A DNA stretch of 17,071 bases from Bacteroidales bacterium UBA3630 (lineage in GTDB: Bacteria; Bacteroidota; Bacteroidia; Bacteroidales; P3). The stretch's first letter is position 1; each line of letters starts with the position of its first letter. Location of the stretch: assembly GCA_002373995.1 (NCBI GenBank), contig DFLB01000001.1, forward strand, positions 1 through 17,071, given 5' to 3'. Of the stretch, positions 1-7,012 are shown piece after piece. The notes beneath the pieces were generated by a model. It saw nothing but the letters and a program-made list of their open reading frames with translations, searched no databases and was not told where the DNA came from. Position numbers and translations under genes: made by a program.

Positions 1-25
1 CAAGCAGGATAACTGTCTTTTTCAT
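1..25 (-). CDS. 5' end of an exported-protein gene (partial, runs off the window)
   Basis: An ATG at 25-23 on the minus strand begins the peptide M-K-K-T-V-I-L-L, which continues past the window edge. A Met-Lys-Lys start followed by hydrophobic residues is typical of a signal peptide, so an exported protein is likely, but only eight codons are visible. A Bacteroidales-type -7 element (TATCTTTG, minus strand, 110-103) lies about 78 bases upstream and a terminator hairpin separates it from the HTH gene, which supports a genuine gene start. The product cannot be named. Confidence 0.5.
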
Positions 26-102
26 ATCGCATGGTGTTTGTTGTTTCTTTGGTTCTTGGTTTGTGTCGTCTTCCGTGGCGGAAAACTATTTGAATATTTT
101 TG

Positions 103-110
103 CAAAGATA
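103..110 (-). promoter_or_regulatory. Putative -7 promoter element for the gene leaving the left edge
   Basis: The minus strand reads TATCTTTG here, an exact match to the Bacteroidales -7 consensus TAnnTTTG. The expected -33 TTG about 20 bases upstream is not clear, because that position falls inside the terminator hairpin. It lies immediately after that terminator and would give a leader of about 70 bases. Confidence 0.45.
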
Positions 111-111
111 C

Positions 112-141
112 AAAAAAAAATCGCTTACGCGATTTTTTTTT
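112..141 (-). terminator. Rho-independent terminator of the HTH gene (symmetrical, possibly bidirectional)
   Basis: Nine A then TCGC (112-124), a TTAC loop (125-128) and GCGA followed by nine T (129-141) form a perfect 13-bp stem. It is flanked by A and T tracts, so it can act in either direction. It lies about 20 bases beyond the stop codon of the HTH gene, in its direction of transcription. Confidence 0.8.
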
Positions 142-176
142 AATTCCCAATTCTCAATTCTCAATTCTCAATTAGT
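142..176 (-). repeat. 7-bp tandem repeat (sense unit GAGAATT) at the 3' end of the HTH gene
   Basis: The plus strand reads AATTCCC, then AATTCTC three times, then AATTAGT, all in register at 7 bp. Read in the direction of the gene the unit is GAGAATT. The stop codon of the HTH gene (163-161) and its last residues I-E-N lie inside the repeat. Because 7 is not a multiple of 3, tandem copies give TGA in all three sense frames. Confidence 0.8.
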
Positions 177-619
177 CCGGTGCGGTCGAGACGGCCGTTG
201 TCCTGAATGATGTTCGACCGCAGCACCCTTTCTATTTCGGCAGGGTCGAAGTAGAGGCGGTGGTTTATACGTGAGGGGTGCAGTAGCCCGCGGTGCACCC
301 ATCGTCGCAGCGTCTGCCGGCTGGTGTGCAGCTGGCGGCATACGTCGGTGGCGTCAAGCCATTGGGTCAAGCCCCGTTGCGGATGCTCAATGGCCACGAT
401 CTTGGCTCCGGCGGCAGCAGGATAGCCCTCCATGATGTCGGCCAACTGGTTGTCAGTCAACGGACGGCAACCCTGACGGTGGCCACTGTGAAGGCTTATG
501 CTCAAGTTGTTAACCAAGCCGTCGGCCGTTTGATAAAAGATGTACGCCAGCGTTACGGGTTCCTCTTTGTCAAGCCCCAACTGGTGCATCAGATTGCGGA
601 TTTCTTCAAGTGTCGTCAT
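161..619 (-). CDS. Helix-turn-helix DNA-binding protein (HTH_17/excisionase-like)
   Basis: A 152-residue protein starting at an ATG. Residues about 86-135 (WLDATDVCRQLHTSRQTLRR followed by WVHRGLL, then RLYFDPAEIERVL) have the winged-helix pattern of the MerR/excisionase-like HTH_17 family common in Bacteroidota: a helix-turn-helix, a short wing, then a last helix. Residues 1-80 form a separate N-terminal part that I do not recognise. The last roughly 15 residues extend past the usual end of the domain and finish inside a 7-bp repeat. The gene is divergent from the unknown gene to its right. A perfect 21-bp palindrome lies 27 bases upstream of its start and overlaps a likely -7 element, so autoregulation is a reasonable inference. 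Many HTH_17 proteins belong to mobile elements, but no integrase or transposase is visible here. Confidence 0.75.
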   Translation of the reverse strand: MTTLEEIRNLMHQLGLDKEEPVTLAYIFYQTADGLVNNLSISLHSGHRQGCRPLTDNQLADIMEGYPAAAGAKIVAIEHPQRGLTQWLDATDVCRQLHTSRQTLRRWVHRGLLHPSRINHRLYFDPAEIERVLRSNIIQDNGRLDRTGLIEN

Positions 620-645
620 AATGTTGTGTTTTAAAAGTTTGACGA

Positions 646-666
646 TGCAAAAGTCTGACTTTTGCA
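646..666. promoter_or_regulatory. Perfect 21-bp palindrome, candidate operator for the HTH protein
   Basis: TGCAAAAGTC (646-655), a single T (656), and GACTTTTGCA (657-666) form a perfect inverted repeat with 10-bp arms. A related direct copy, AAAAGTTTGAC at 633-643, matches AAAAGTCTGAC at 649-659 in 10 of 11 bases with a 16-bp offset. On the minus strand the left arm contains GACTTTTG (655-648), a near match to TAnnTTTG, so a bound protein would block transcription of the HTH gene. Regulation is inferred; the symmetry is seen directly. Confidence 0.6.
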
Positions 667-753
667 GTCTCCTGAAGAACCTTTTCCTTAGCGTTAGGTA
701 AGCGCTTCGTAGGCAATAGCAAGGCGTGTGTTCTCCGCGTGTAAGCGACTGTT

Positions 754-1581
754 TTGCGTACGGTATGCGTTAACTTAATGTTAAAAAAACTTGCAGAAAA
801 AAAATTTTATTCTTACATTTGCACTACCGAAACAAGCGATCATAATAGGCTGTATGTCGGTCTACCTGTCGGAAAACCAGCGGTTTCCGGTGCTACGGTG
901 GATTGCTTTGGTGTGTCCGTTCCCGCCGCTGTTGACGAGGTGCAACGGGTGCTGACTACCCGTGGCCTCACGGCGGCGGAGCAGGCCGAAGCCTGGCTGG
1001 AGTTGGCTCGGCAGTACCCTGACCCAGACTGGATGGAACGGTGTTTGGCAGCGGCGCGTCGCATGACGGCGCTTGTCGAGGCTGAGCGCGAGGTGCGTGC
1101 AGCCCTCGGCACTGGCGATGGTTCTGCGTTGGGTTTGGACGGCCGACGCAGGCCGGCCTCGTCCCTGGCGGAACGCCATTTTGAGTGGCTCGGCGCTTCG
1201 CGCGGCGTGCTCGTCGAGTCGGTACGCGGCGGCATTGCTGCTCTGGCAGCACGTGGCTTCATCAGCCCAGACGCCGAGCAACAGGCCGCCCTGCGCTGCG
1301 GCCTTGGGCTGACGCTCAACACCGCTGAGCGCACCCAGCGTGCCCCCTGGGTGCGTTGGCTCGGCGATAGCGACGTGCTCAACTACCTCGTCGACAGCCT
1401 TTGGGAGCATGAGGTGATCTATTGCAGCGGAGGACGCCGCCTCAAGTGGCAGACGCTCTGCGGCGTATTCCTGCGCAGCGACGGCACTTGCTTCGAGCCG
1501 TCTATCAAGAACAACCGGTGCACCAATACAGAAAAACGCCGTGTCATTGACTCGGCGTTCCTCGGTGCTTTGATGCGATGA
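754..1581 (+). CDS. Unrecognised protein divergent from the HTH gene (start uncertain)
   Basis: This is the maximal open frame (275 codons), but its first ATGs precede a strong promoter at 790-821, so the real start should lie after about 828. No ATG exists in this frame until residue 94; GTG at 898 or 913 are the likeliest starts, giving about 223-228 residues. An ATG at 854 lies in another frame and stops after 33 codons, so a frameshift near 900-950 is possible. The body is rich in Ala, Arg, Glu and Leu and looks helical. The C-terminal part (LNYLVDSLWEHEVI, LKWQTLCGVFLR, FEPSIKNNRCTN) has a real-protein character and resembles, loosely, C-termini of accessory proteins found beside HTH_17 genes in Bacteroidota; this is from memory and not a firm family assignment. 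The stop is 8 bases from the convergent coiled-coil gene. Confidence 0.55.
   Translation: MRTVCVNLMLKKLAEKKFYSYICTTETSDHNRLYVGLPVGKPAVSGATVDCFGVSVPAAVDEVQRVLTTRGLTAAEQAEAWLELARQYPDPDWMERCLAAARRMTALVEAEREVRAALGTGDGSALGLDGRRRPASSLAERHFEWLGASRGVLVESVRGGIAALAARGFISPDAEQQAALRCGLGLTLNTAERTQRAPWVRWLGDSDVLNYLVDSLWEHEVIYCSGGRRLKWQTLCGVFLRSDGTCFEPSIKNNRCTNTEKRRVIDSAFLGALMR
790..821 (+). promoter_or_regulatory. Bacteroidales-type promoter
   Basis: TTG at 791-793 and TACATTTG at 814-821 match the Bacteroidales -33 and -7 elements with a 20-bp spacer, an ideal arrangement. Transcription should start near 828. A short inverted repeat, TTAAC-TTAAT-GTTAA at 770-784, lies just upstream. The promoter lies inside the maximal reading frame of the next gene, which argues that the gene starts further downstream. 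Confidence 0.7.
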
Positions 1582-1589
1582 GCTGTCTT

Positions 1590-2324
1590 TTACTGCGCTA
1601 ACTGGCGGTAGCGGTCTACCTCGCCCTGGGCATTGCTGACGCCCTGCTGGGTTTCGTTGACTTTCTGCTGGGCTTCGCCTTTTTTCTTGTTCTGCTTCTC
1701 GATGTCGGACTGCAGGTCTTTGATGTCGTTCTCGCAGTCTTTGATTTTGTCTTTCAGTTTCTCGATTTCTTTCTTCTTGTCGGCAATTTTTTTCTGGTCT
1801 TTCTCGATGGCCTTGTTCACGGAGGCGAGCTCGGAGGCTGCTTTGGCGGCGGCTTTGTTGGCTTTGTCGAGGTTTTTCTGCTCGGCGTTCATCTGCTGCT
1901 GGGCTTCGTAGCGGCTGATGTATTGCACAAAGTTGGCAAGCCATGTTTTGGCGTTGTCGCGCAGCTCGGCCTGGTCGATGGTGAGGTCGTTGCCGATGAC
2001 GGCGACGGTGACGACGGTGGAGCGGTCTTTCTTCTTGCCCTGCTCCTCGACTTTGGTGTAGAGGCTTACGGCGGCAGGCGACACGGTGGATACGACCTGC
2101 TGGAGGGCGGCGACGTAGCCTTCCACGCTCTTGGTCTTGAGGTTGGCTTCTTTGAGGTACTGCTCCATGGCGCCTTTGACGAGTTTGACGTCTTTCTGGA
2201 GGCTGACATTACAGGCGGGGACGCTGAGGTCGCCGATGGCGGCGACGGTCTCCTGTACACTCTGGGCCGAGAGCCCGAGGCTGATGGTGGCCGCAAGGAC
2301 CAATGCAAATACTTTTTTCATCAT
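1590..2324 (-). CDS. Secreted protein with a C-terminal coiled coil
   Basis: A 244-residue protein with an N-terminal signal peptide (MMKKVFALVL start, probable cleavage after LSA at residue 20, leaving Q21). The start could equally be the second Met. Residues about 25-130 form a globular region with a hydrophobic stretch TVVTVAVIGN near 103-112. Residues about 135-240 are almost entirely Lys, Glu, Gln, Asp and Ala in heptad-like spacing and predict a long coiled coil. No lipobox and no enzyme motif are seen. A periplasmic location follows from the signal peptide. It is convergent with the unknown plus-strand gene and follows the efflux operon on the same strand after a 70-base gap containing an 8-9 bp repeat, so it may or may not share that transcript. 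Function unknown; secreted coiled-coil proteins of this type are common hypotheticals in Bacteroidales. Confidence 0.75.
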   Translation of the reverse strand: MMKKVFALVLAATISLGLSAQSVQETVAAIGDLSVPACNVSLQKDVKLVKGAMEQYLKEANLKTKSVEGYVAALQQVVSTVSPAAVSLYTKVEEQGKKKDRSTVVTVAVIGNDLTIDQAELRDNAKTWLANFVQYISRYEAQQQMNAEQKNLDKANKAAAKAASELASVNKAIEKDQKKIADKKKEIEKLKDKIKDCENDIKDLQSDIEKQNKKKGEAQQKVNETQQGVSNAQGEVDRYRQLAQ

Positions 2325-2351
2325 GATGATTTGTATTAAGGGTTAAACATT

Positions 2352-2384
2352 AGGGTCTAAGGGGTCTAAGAGTCTAAGGGTCTA
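2352..2384 (-). repeat. 8-9 bp tandem repeat (sense unit TAGACCCT)
   Basis: The plus strand reads AGGGTCTA, AGGGGTCTA, AGAGTCTA, AGGGTCTA in tandem. It fills half of the gap between the PII-like gene and the coiled-coil gene. In the direction of transcription every unit begins with TAG, a stop codon. Confidence 0.7.
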
Positions 2385-2394
2385 TGGGGCAGAG

Positions 2395-2721
2395 TCACAC
2401 TACTTGCTCGATGTTCCACACGAAGGCGCGGATGCCTACTTCCTCGTTGCGGCGGTCAAGCTTGCGGACGGCGGTCAGCAGGTCGTCGACCTGGCTGTCG
2501 TCTACGACGGTGAGGATGGCGTTGTTCATCTCGGGCCAGGTGTGGGTGCCGCGGTGCGGGTCGCCAGGGGTACGGTTGCTGCCGGCTTCGCGGCCAAAGT
2601 CGCCGCTGCCGCGACCCTGCACGTTTTCCCAGAATGTGAAGCCGCGGATGCCAAGGGTGTCGAGCATGTATTCCACTCGGGCATTGTTGGCCTGGTTGTA
2701 TACTATCAGGATGCTTTTCAT
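2395..2721 (-). CDS. Small PII-like protein at the end of the efflux operon
   Basis: A 108-residue cytosolic protein. It opens with a beta strand (MKSILIVYNQ), followed by a helix, then a strand (RGFTFWENVQG), a Gly/Arg-rich loop at residues about 36-57, a conserved-looking GTHTWPEMN at 58-66, a strand (AILTVVDD) and a final helix and strand ending AFVWNIEQVV. This beta-alpha-beta-beta-alpha-beta order and the loop position fit the PII/CutA-like ferredoxin fold, and similar short proteins with a GTH-W-P-x-x-N motif accompany RND pumps in Bacteroidota. The gene starts 5 bases after the permease stop codon, so it is almost certainly co-transcribed and probably translationally coupled. A sensory or regulatory role towards the pump is inferred. 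The ligand cannot be read from the sequence. Confidence 0.6.
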   Translation of the reverse strand: MKSILIVYNQANNARVEYMLDTLGIRGFTFWENVQGRGSGDFGREAGSNRTPGDPHRGTHTWPEMNNAILTVVDDSQVDDLLTAVRKLDRRNEEVGIRAFVWNIEQVV

Positions 2722-2725
2722 TTCT

Positions 2726-5700
2726 TTATTTTTCGTTCAAATTGATGTTCATGAACACAAACTTCTTGCGTTCTTTCTCAAGGCGTTCCTGGTCGCCGCG
2801 GCGGTTGAGGGCTCCATAGAGCACGGGCACCACGATGAGGGTTACGAAGGTGGAGACTGTCAAACCGCCGATGACGACGATGCCGAGGGTTGTCCACAGT
2901 TCGGAGCCTTCGGAGGTGGAGGTGGCCATAGGTATCATGCCGAGGATGGTGGTGAAGGCGGTCATGAGGACGGGACGCAGGCGGCTCTGTCCGCTGAGGG
3001 CGATGGCTTCGTAGAGCGCTATGCCGCGTTCGCGCATGAGGTTGATGTAGTCGACGAGCACGATGCCGTTTTTGACGACGATACCTATCAGGAGCACGAT
3101 GCCGAGCATGCCCACCATGTCGAGGTTCTCGCCGGTGATGAGCAACGCCAGCACGGCACCTGTCAGCGCGAAGGGGATGGCCATCATGATGATGGCTGGC
3201 TTGCCGAAGCTTTCAAACTGCGAGGCCATGACGATATAGACCAGCAGCAGGATAAGGGCGCCGATGAGGAGCATGGCTTTGGTGGAGTCTTGCTGGTCTT
3301 CGTAGCTGCCGGCCAGCGAGACGTGGATGCCCGAGGGTACGTTCATCTGGTCTATCTCGCTCTGCACGGCCATAGCCAGGTCGCGCAGCGAGGTGCGGTA
3401 AGGCATGACGGTGAGGGTGAGGTAGCGCTGGCGGTTTTTGCGCTCGATGGTCGGCGGGCACCAGTATTCGCTCACCGTACCCAGCTCTTCGAGTTTTATC
3501 ATGCGGCCCGTGGCTGTGGGGATGGAGAGTTGTTCGATGTCCGAGATGGCGTCGCGGTATTCCTCTTTCAATCGCACGACGATGTTGTATTCCTCGCCGT
3601 CTTCTTTCAGGAAACCGGCAGCCATACCGTTGACGCGGTTGCGGATGTAGAGTGCCACAGTGCTCTCGTTGAGTCCGTGGAGGGCCAGCTTCTGTTTGTC
3701 GAGCTCTATCTTCAGCTCGGCGCGGTCTTCGTCGCGGCTGATGCGGGTGTCGCGCGCACCGGGCACGTTTTGTTCGACGCGGCGGCGGAGTTCCTGTGTG
3801 AAGGCGGTGGTCTGGTCGAAGTCGTAGCCGTAGACTTCGACGCTGAGCGTGTTGTTGCTGCCGCCGCCCATGCCGCCCTGCGAGACTTGGTAGGTGACCA
3901 GCTCGGGATAGTCGGCGAAGCAGCGCCGCAGGTCTTCCTGCATGTCGAAGATGGTGCGCTGGCGGTGGTATTTCTTGGTGCAGCGCACAGTCATGGAGAT
4001 CTTGTTGTTGGTGGTGCTGTTGAAGAGTGCTGCCATGCCTGCATCGTCGTTGGAGCCTGCGTTGGTGGAGATGACGATGACATCGTCGCCCAGCAATCGG
4101 TAGATGTCTTCTTCCATGTGGCGGGCGGTCTTGAGGGTCTCTTCGATGCGCGTGCCGCGTTGCAGCTCGGCGCTGATGCTGATTTGGCCGTTGTCCTGCT
4201 CTTTCATGAAGTCCATACCCACGCGTCCCATGCCTACCGGTATCATCGAGACGATGAAGATGGCAATGGCAATCAGCAGGGTGACAATCTTGTGGCGCAG
4301 GCACCAGCGCAGCACGTTGGCATACCATGCTTCGATAGCCGAGAACACGCGCCCGATGGTCTTGTCGAAGGTGAAGCGCTTCCGCGCTTGCTTGGCGTTG
4401 TATTCCTCCTCGGCTTCACGGGTCAGGAAGAAGGGTTTCTCCTTCAGCATCTGGCTGGAAAGCATGGGGATGAGGGTGATGGCCGCCGTGGTGGAGACGC
4501 AGACAACGATGGTGATAATCCATCCCAGCTCTTTGAACATGATACCCATCATGCCCGGCATCATGGTCAGCGGCACGAATACGGCCACCAGCACCAGTGT
4601 GGTGGCGATGACGGAGGTCCACACCTCGTTGGTGGCGTAGATGGCGGCCTCGCGGGGCGACTCGCCGCGCTCAATGTGTTTGGTGATATTCTCGAGCACC
4701 ACGATGGCATCGTCCACCACCATGCCGATGGCCACGGTGAGCGAGGCTAAGGAGATGATGTTCAACGAACTGTCGGCTATCAGTAGATAGATGAACGAGG
4801 TGACGAGGGAGATGGGTATGGTAAGGGCGATGATGACGGTGGAACGCCAGTTGCCAAGGAAGAGCAGCACGACAAGCACGACGAACAGCAGTGCGTAGAA
4901 GATGCTCTCGGTGAGTCCGTTGATGGCGTTGACGATTTCTTCGGAGCCGTCGCGTATGAGGGTCACTTCGATGTCGGGCGGCAGGGTCTTTTGTATCTTG
5001 GCCATCTCGGATTTCACCGCGCGGGCAATGGCCACTGTATTGGCGCCGGTTTGTTTGGTGATGATGAGGCGGGCGCCGTCCTGACCGTTGATCTTCTCGT
5101 CGAGCGAGAGGTCTTTGATGGTGTCGCGCACCGTGGCAAGGTCGCGCACAAAGATCTGCTTGCCGGTAGGCGTGGTGGTGACTACGATGTCGGCGATCTC
5201 TGAACTCTCGACATACTCGCCCTTGACGCGCATCTGGTATTGTTCTTTGCCCATCTTGACGGTGCCGGAGGCCAGGTCGAGGTTGTTGGTGCTGATGGCG
5301 TTGCCCACCAGTTCAAGGCTCAGTCCGTAGGCATCGAGCTGCTTGGGGTCGAGGTCGATGTAGACATAGCGTTCGGGAGCACCGCTGACGGTGATGTTGC
5401 CGATGCCGTCCACGCGGTTGAGCACATTGACGACGTTGTCTTCCAGTATGCGGTCGAGTCCGGGATAACTCTCGTGGGCCGTGAAGCCATACTGCATGAT
5501 GGGCATGGCCGACGAGTTGAGTTTGAGTATCATGGGACGGCTCACACCGTCAGGCAGGTTGTCGTAGAGCAGGTCGACGTAGGAGCGGATGTCGTTCAGC
5601 GCTTCGTCGATGTCGCTGCCCCACTCGAACTCAAGGCTGACGACCGAGATGTTGTCTTTGGAGGTGGAGGTGATGTTCTTCAACCCGTCGACGGAGTTGA

Positions 5701-5911
5701 GCGAGTTCTCGATGATCTTGGTGATGTTGGTCTCTATTTCGCTCGCGTTGGCACCGGCGTAAGTGGTCATCACGGTGACATACGGCGGGTCCATCTCAGG
5801 CATCTGGTCGATGGGCAGGCGCGTCAGCGAGAATAGTCCCAGCACCACGATGGCCACAAAAATAAGACCTGTGGTGATGGGCTTTTGGATTGCTGTCTTG
5901 TATATTGCCAT
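2726..5911 (-). CDS. RND efflux permease, HAE1/AcrB type
   Basis: A 1061-residue inner-membrane proton/drug antiporter, the usual length for the HAE1 family. The N-terminus (MAIYKTAIQKPITTGLIFVA) is the first transmembrane helix. A large periplasmic porter domain follows (about 35-335), then a bundle of membrane helices from about 335. The motif GMVVDDAIVVLEN contains the two adjacent Asp (D400, D401) that correspond to the AcrB proton-relay pair. The second half repeats the plan, with GIVVKNGIVLVDYIN carrying the partner Lys. No frameshift or truncation is visible. It lies 15 bases downstream of the adaptor gene and 4 bases upstream of the PII-like gene. The coding strand is unusually C-rich for a gene here. 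Substrates cannot be predicted; the family as a whole exports hydrophobic drugs, bile acids and dyes. Long open frames on the opposite strand are shadows. Confidence 0.95.
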   Translation of the reverse strand: MAIYKTAIQKPITTGLIFVAIVVLGLFSLTRLPIDQMPEMDPPYVTVMTTYAGANASEIETNITKIIENSLNSVDGLKNITSTSKDNISVVSLEFEWGSDIDEALNDIRSYVDLLYDNLPDGVSRPMILKLNSSAMPIMQYGFTAHESYPGLDRILEDNVVNVLNRVDGIGNITVSGAPERYVYIDLDPKQLDAYGLSLELVGNAISTNNLDLASGTVKMGKEQYQMRVKGEYVESSEIADIVVTTTPTGKQIFVRDLATVRDTIKDLSLDEKINGQDGARLIITKQTGANTVAIARAVKSEMAKIQKTLPPDIEVTLIRDGSEEIVNAINGLTESIFYALLFVVLVVLLFLGNWRSTVIIALTIPISLVTSFIYLLIADSSLNIISLASLTVAIGMVVDDAIVVLENITKHIERGESPREAAIYATNEVWTSVIATTLVLVAVFVPLTMMPGMMGIMFKELGWIITIVVCVSTTAAITLIPMLSSQMLKEKPFFLTREAEEEYNAKQARKRFTFDKTIGRVFSAIEAWYANVLRWCLRHKIVTLLIAIAIFIVSMIPVGMGRVGMDFMKEQDNGQISISAELQRGTRIEETLKTARHMEEDIYRLLGDDVIVISTNAGSNDDAGMAALFNSTTNNKISMTVRCTKKYHRQRTIFDMQEDLRRCFADYPELVTYQVSQGGMGGGSNNTLSVEVYGYDFDQTTAFTQELRRRVEQNVPGARDTRISRDEDRAELKIELDKQKLALHGLNESTVALYIRNRVNGMAAGFLKEDGEEYNIVVRLKEEYRDAISDIEQLSIPTATGRMIKLEELGTVSEYWCPPTIERKNRQRYLTLTVMPYRTSLRDLAMAVQSEIDQMNVPSGIHVSLAGSYEDQQDSTKAMLLIGALILLLVYIVMASQFESFGKPAIIMMAIPFALTGAVLALLITGENLDMVGMLGIVLLIGIVVKNGIVLVDYINLMRERGIALYEAIALSGQSRLRPVLMTAFTTILGMIPMATSTSEGSELWTTLGIVVIGGLTVSTFVTLIVVPVLYGALNRRGDQERLEKERKKFVFMNINLNEK

Positions 5912-5926
5912 TTTCCTTCAATATCT

Positions 5927-6973
5927 TTATTCGACAATTTCCAGGGTCGCGCCGTCCACAAGGCGGGCCTGTCCGGTGACAACCAGTCGGTCGCCGGCTT
6001 TCAGCGCATCGGCCTCGATGGGGATGATCTCTATCCGATCGTCGAAGCGCTGGCCAAGGGTGACGGGCACGCGACGCGCCGTGGTGCCCTCTGCCTCGTC
6101 TACCACGAAGACATAACGGTCGTTTGAACCCGTGAGCTTCAGCACGCTCTGGTAGGGGACCACGATGGCATCCACTTCGCCCACAGCCAGACGGGTGCGC
6201 ACATACATTCCCGGACGTATCTTCTCCGAGGTGTTGGGAATGTTGAGTTTGGCTTGGAAGGTATGGCTTGCGGCATCAATGGTAGGGTAGACTATCTCTA
6301 CCGTCGCGGGGAAGGTCTCGCCAGGGTAGATGTCGCTCTCGACGCTGACTTTCATGCCCTGCTTCACCAACGGGAAGTAGCTCTCGGGGATATTGATGAT
6401 GGCTTTCAAACGGTTGATCTGCGTGAGCGTCAGGATGGGAGCACCGGTGTACATCTCGCCGTCCTCGTAGTTTTTGGCGCTGATGACACCGCCAAACTGT
6501 GCTTTGACAAAGGTGTTCTGCTCCTGGAAGCGCTCCGTCTCCACCAGCTGGTCGTATCCCGCTTTGGTCTGGTCATACACCTGTTCGCTGATTGAACCGC
6601 TCTCCTTCAAAGCTTTCACGCGCTCGAACTCTGTCTTGGTGGAGGCGAGGTTGATGCGGGTGGTGTTGAGTTGTGTCTGGTCCATGCGTACCAGCATGGC
6701 ACCTCGCTGCACGCGGCTGCCCACCTCGACATAGATATGTTCGATGTGGCCCGTGATGCTGGGCGAGACGTTCATTGTCTCGTAGCCCTCCAGGGTCGTG
6801 CTGAGCTCCAAACTCTTGGCTATGCGTTCTTTCTCTAATGTAAGCACCTTTACGCGCTCGGCTTCTTTCTGGGTCGTGGTGGCACCCTTGCTGGCGGCGC
6901 CACCCTTGCCGCCGCAGGCTGCAAGGCTCATCGCGGCGACGACAATCGCTACTGTACGAAATGCTCTATTCAT
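5927..6973 (-). CDS. RND periplasmic adaptor lipoprotein (HlyD/AcrA type)
   Basis: A 348-residue protein. The signal peptide ends in a lipobox SLAAC with Cys20, so it should be a lipoprotein facing the periplasm. It has the family order: beta-barrel/lipoyl start (EGYETMNVSPSITGHIEHIY, VEVGSRVQRGAML), a short alpha-hairpin (about 105-150), lipoyl return (FGGVISAKNYEDGEMYTGAP), beta-barrel (INIPESYFPLVKQGMKVSVE), and a membrane-proximal domain near the C-terminus. It bridges the permease and the outer membrane channel. It sits between the tolC-like gene (25-base gap) and the permease gene (15-base gap). The linker after Cys20 is Gly/Lys/Ala/Ser rich, as in other adaptors of this group. Confidence 0.92.
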   Translation of the reverse strand: MNRAFRTVAIVVAAMSLAACGGKGGAASKGATTTQKEAERVKVLTLEKERIAKSLELSTTLEGYETMNVSPSITGHIEHIYVEVGSRVQRGAMLVRMDQTQLNTTRINLASTKTEFERVKALKESGSISEQVYDQTKAGYDQLVETERFQEQNTFVKAQFGGVISAKNYEDGEMYTGAPILTLTQINRLKAIINIPESYFPLVKQGMKVSVESDIYPGETFPATVEIVYPTIDAASHTFQAKLNIPNTSEKIRPGMYVRTRLAVGEVDAIVVPYQSVLKLTGSNDRYVFVVDEAEGTTARRVPVTLGQRFDDRIEIIPIEADALKAGDRLVVTGQARLVDGATLEIVE

Positions 6974-6991
6974 ATAATCGTGTGTTTTTTT

Positions 6992-7012
6992 TCAATTCTC
7001 AATTCTCAATGT
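6992..7012 (-). repeat. 7-bp tandem repeat (sense unit GAATTGA) at the tolC-like stop codon
   Basis: The plus strand reads TCAATTC, TCAATTC, TCAATGT. The stop codon of the outer membrane factor gene (7001-6999) lies in the second unit, and the last residues N-I-E-N are encoded by the repeat. It is the same unit family as at 142-176, 9114-9134 and 10862-10889. Confidence 0.75.

Noticed and set aside
862..1944. 360-codon open frame on the minus strand
   Set aside because: It covers parts of two other genes, is Arg/Gln/Glu rich in a shadow-like way, and conflicts with the coiled-coil gene, whose signal peptide and heptads are convincing.
2384..4750. 788-codon open frame on the plus strand
   Set aside because: It is antisense to the well-conserved permease gene, has a composition dominated by His, Asp, Val and Gly, and shows no domain. 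It is a codon-usage shadow.
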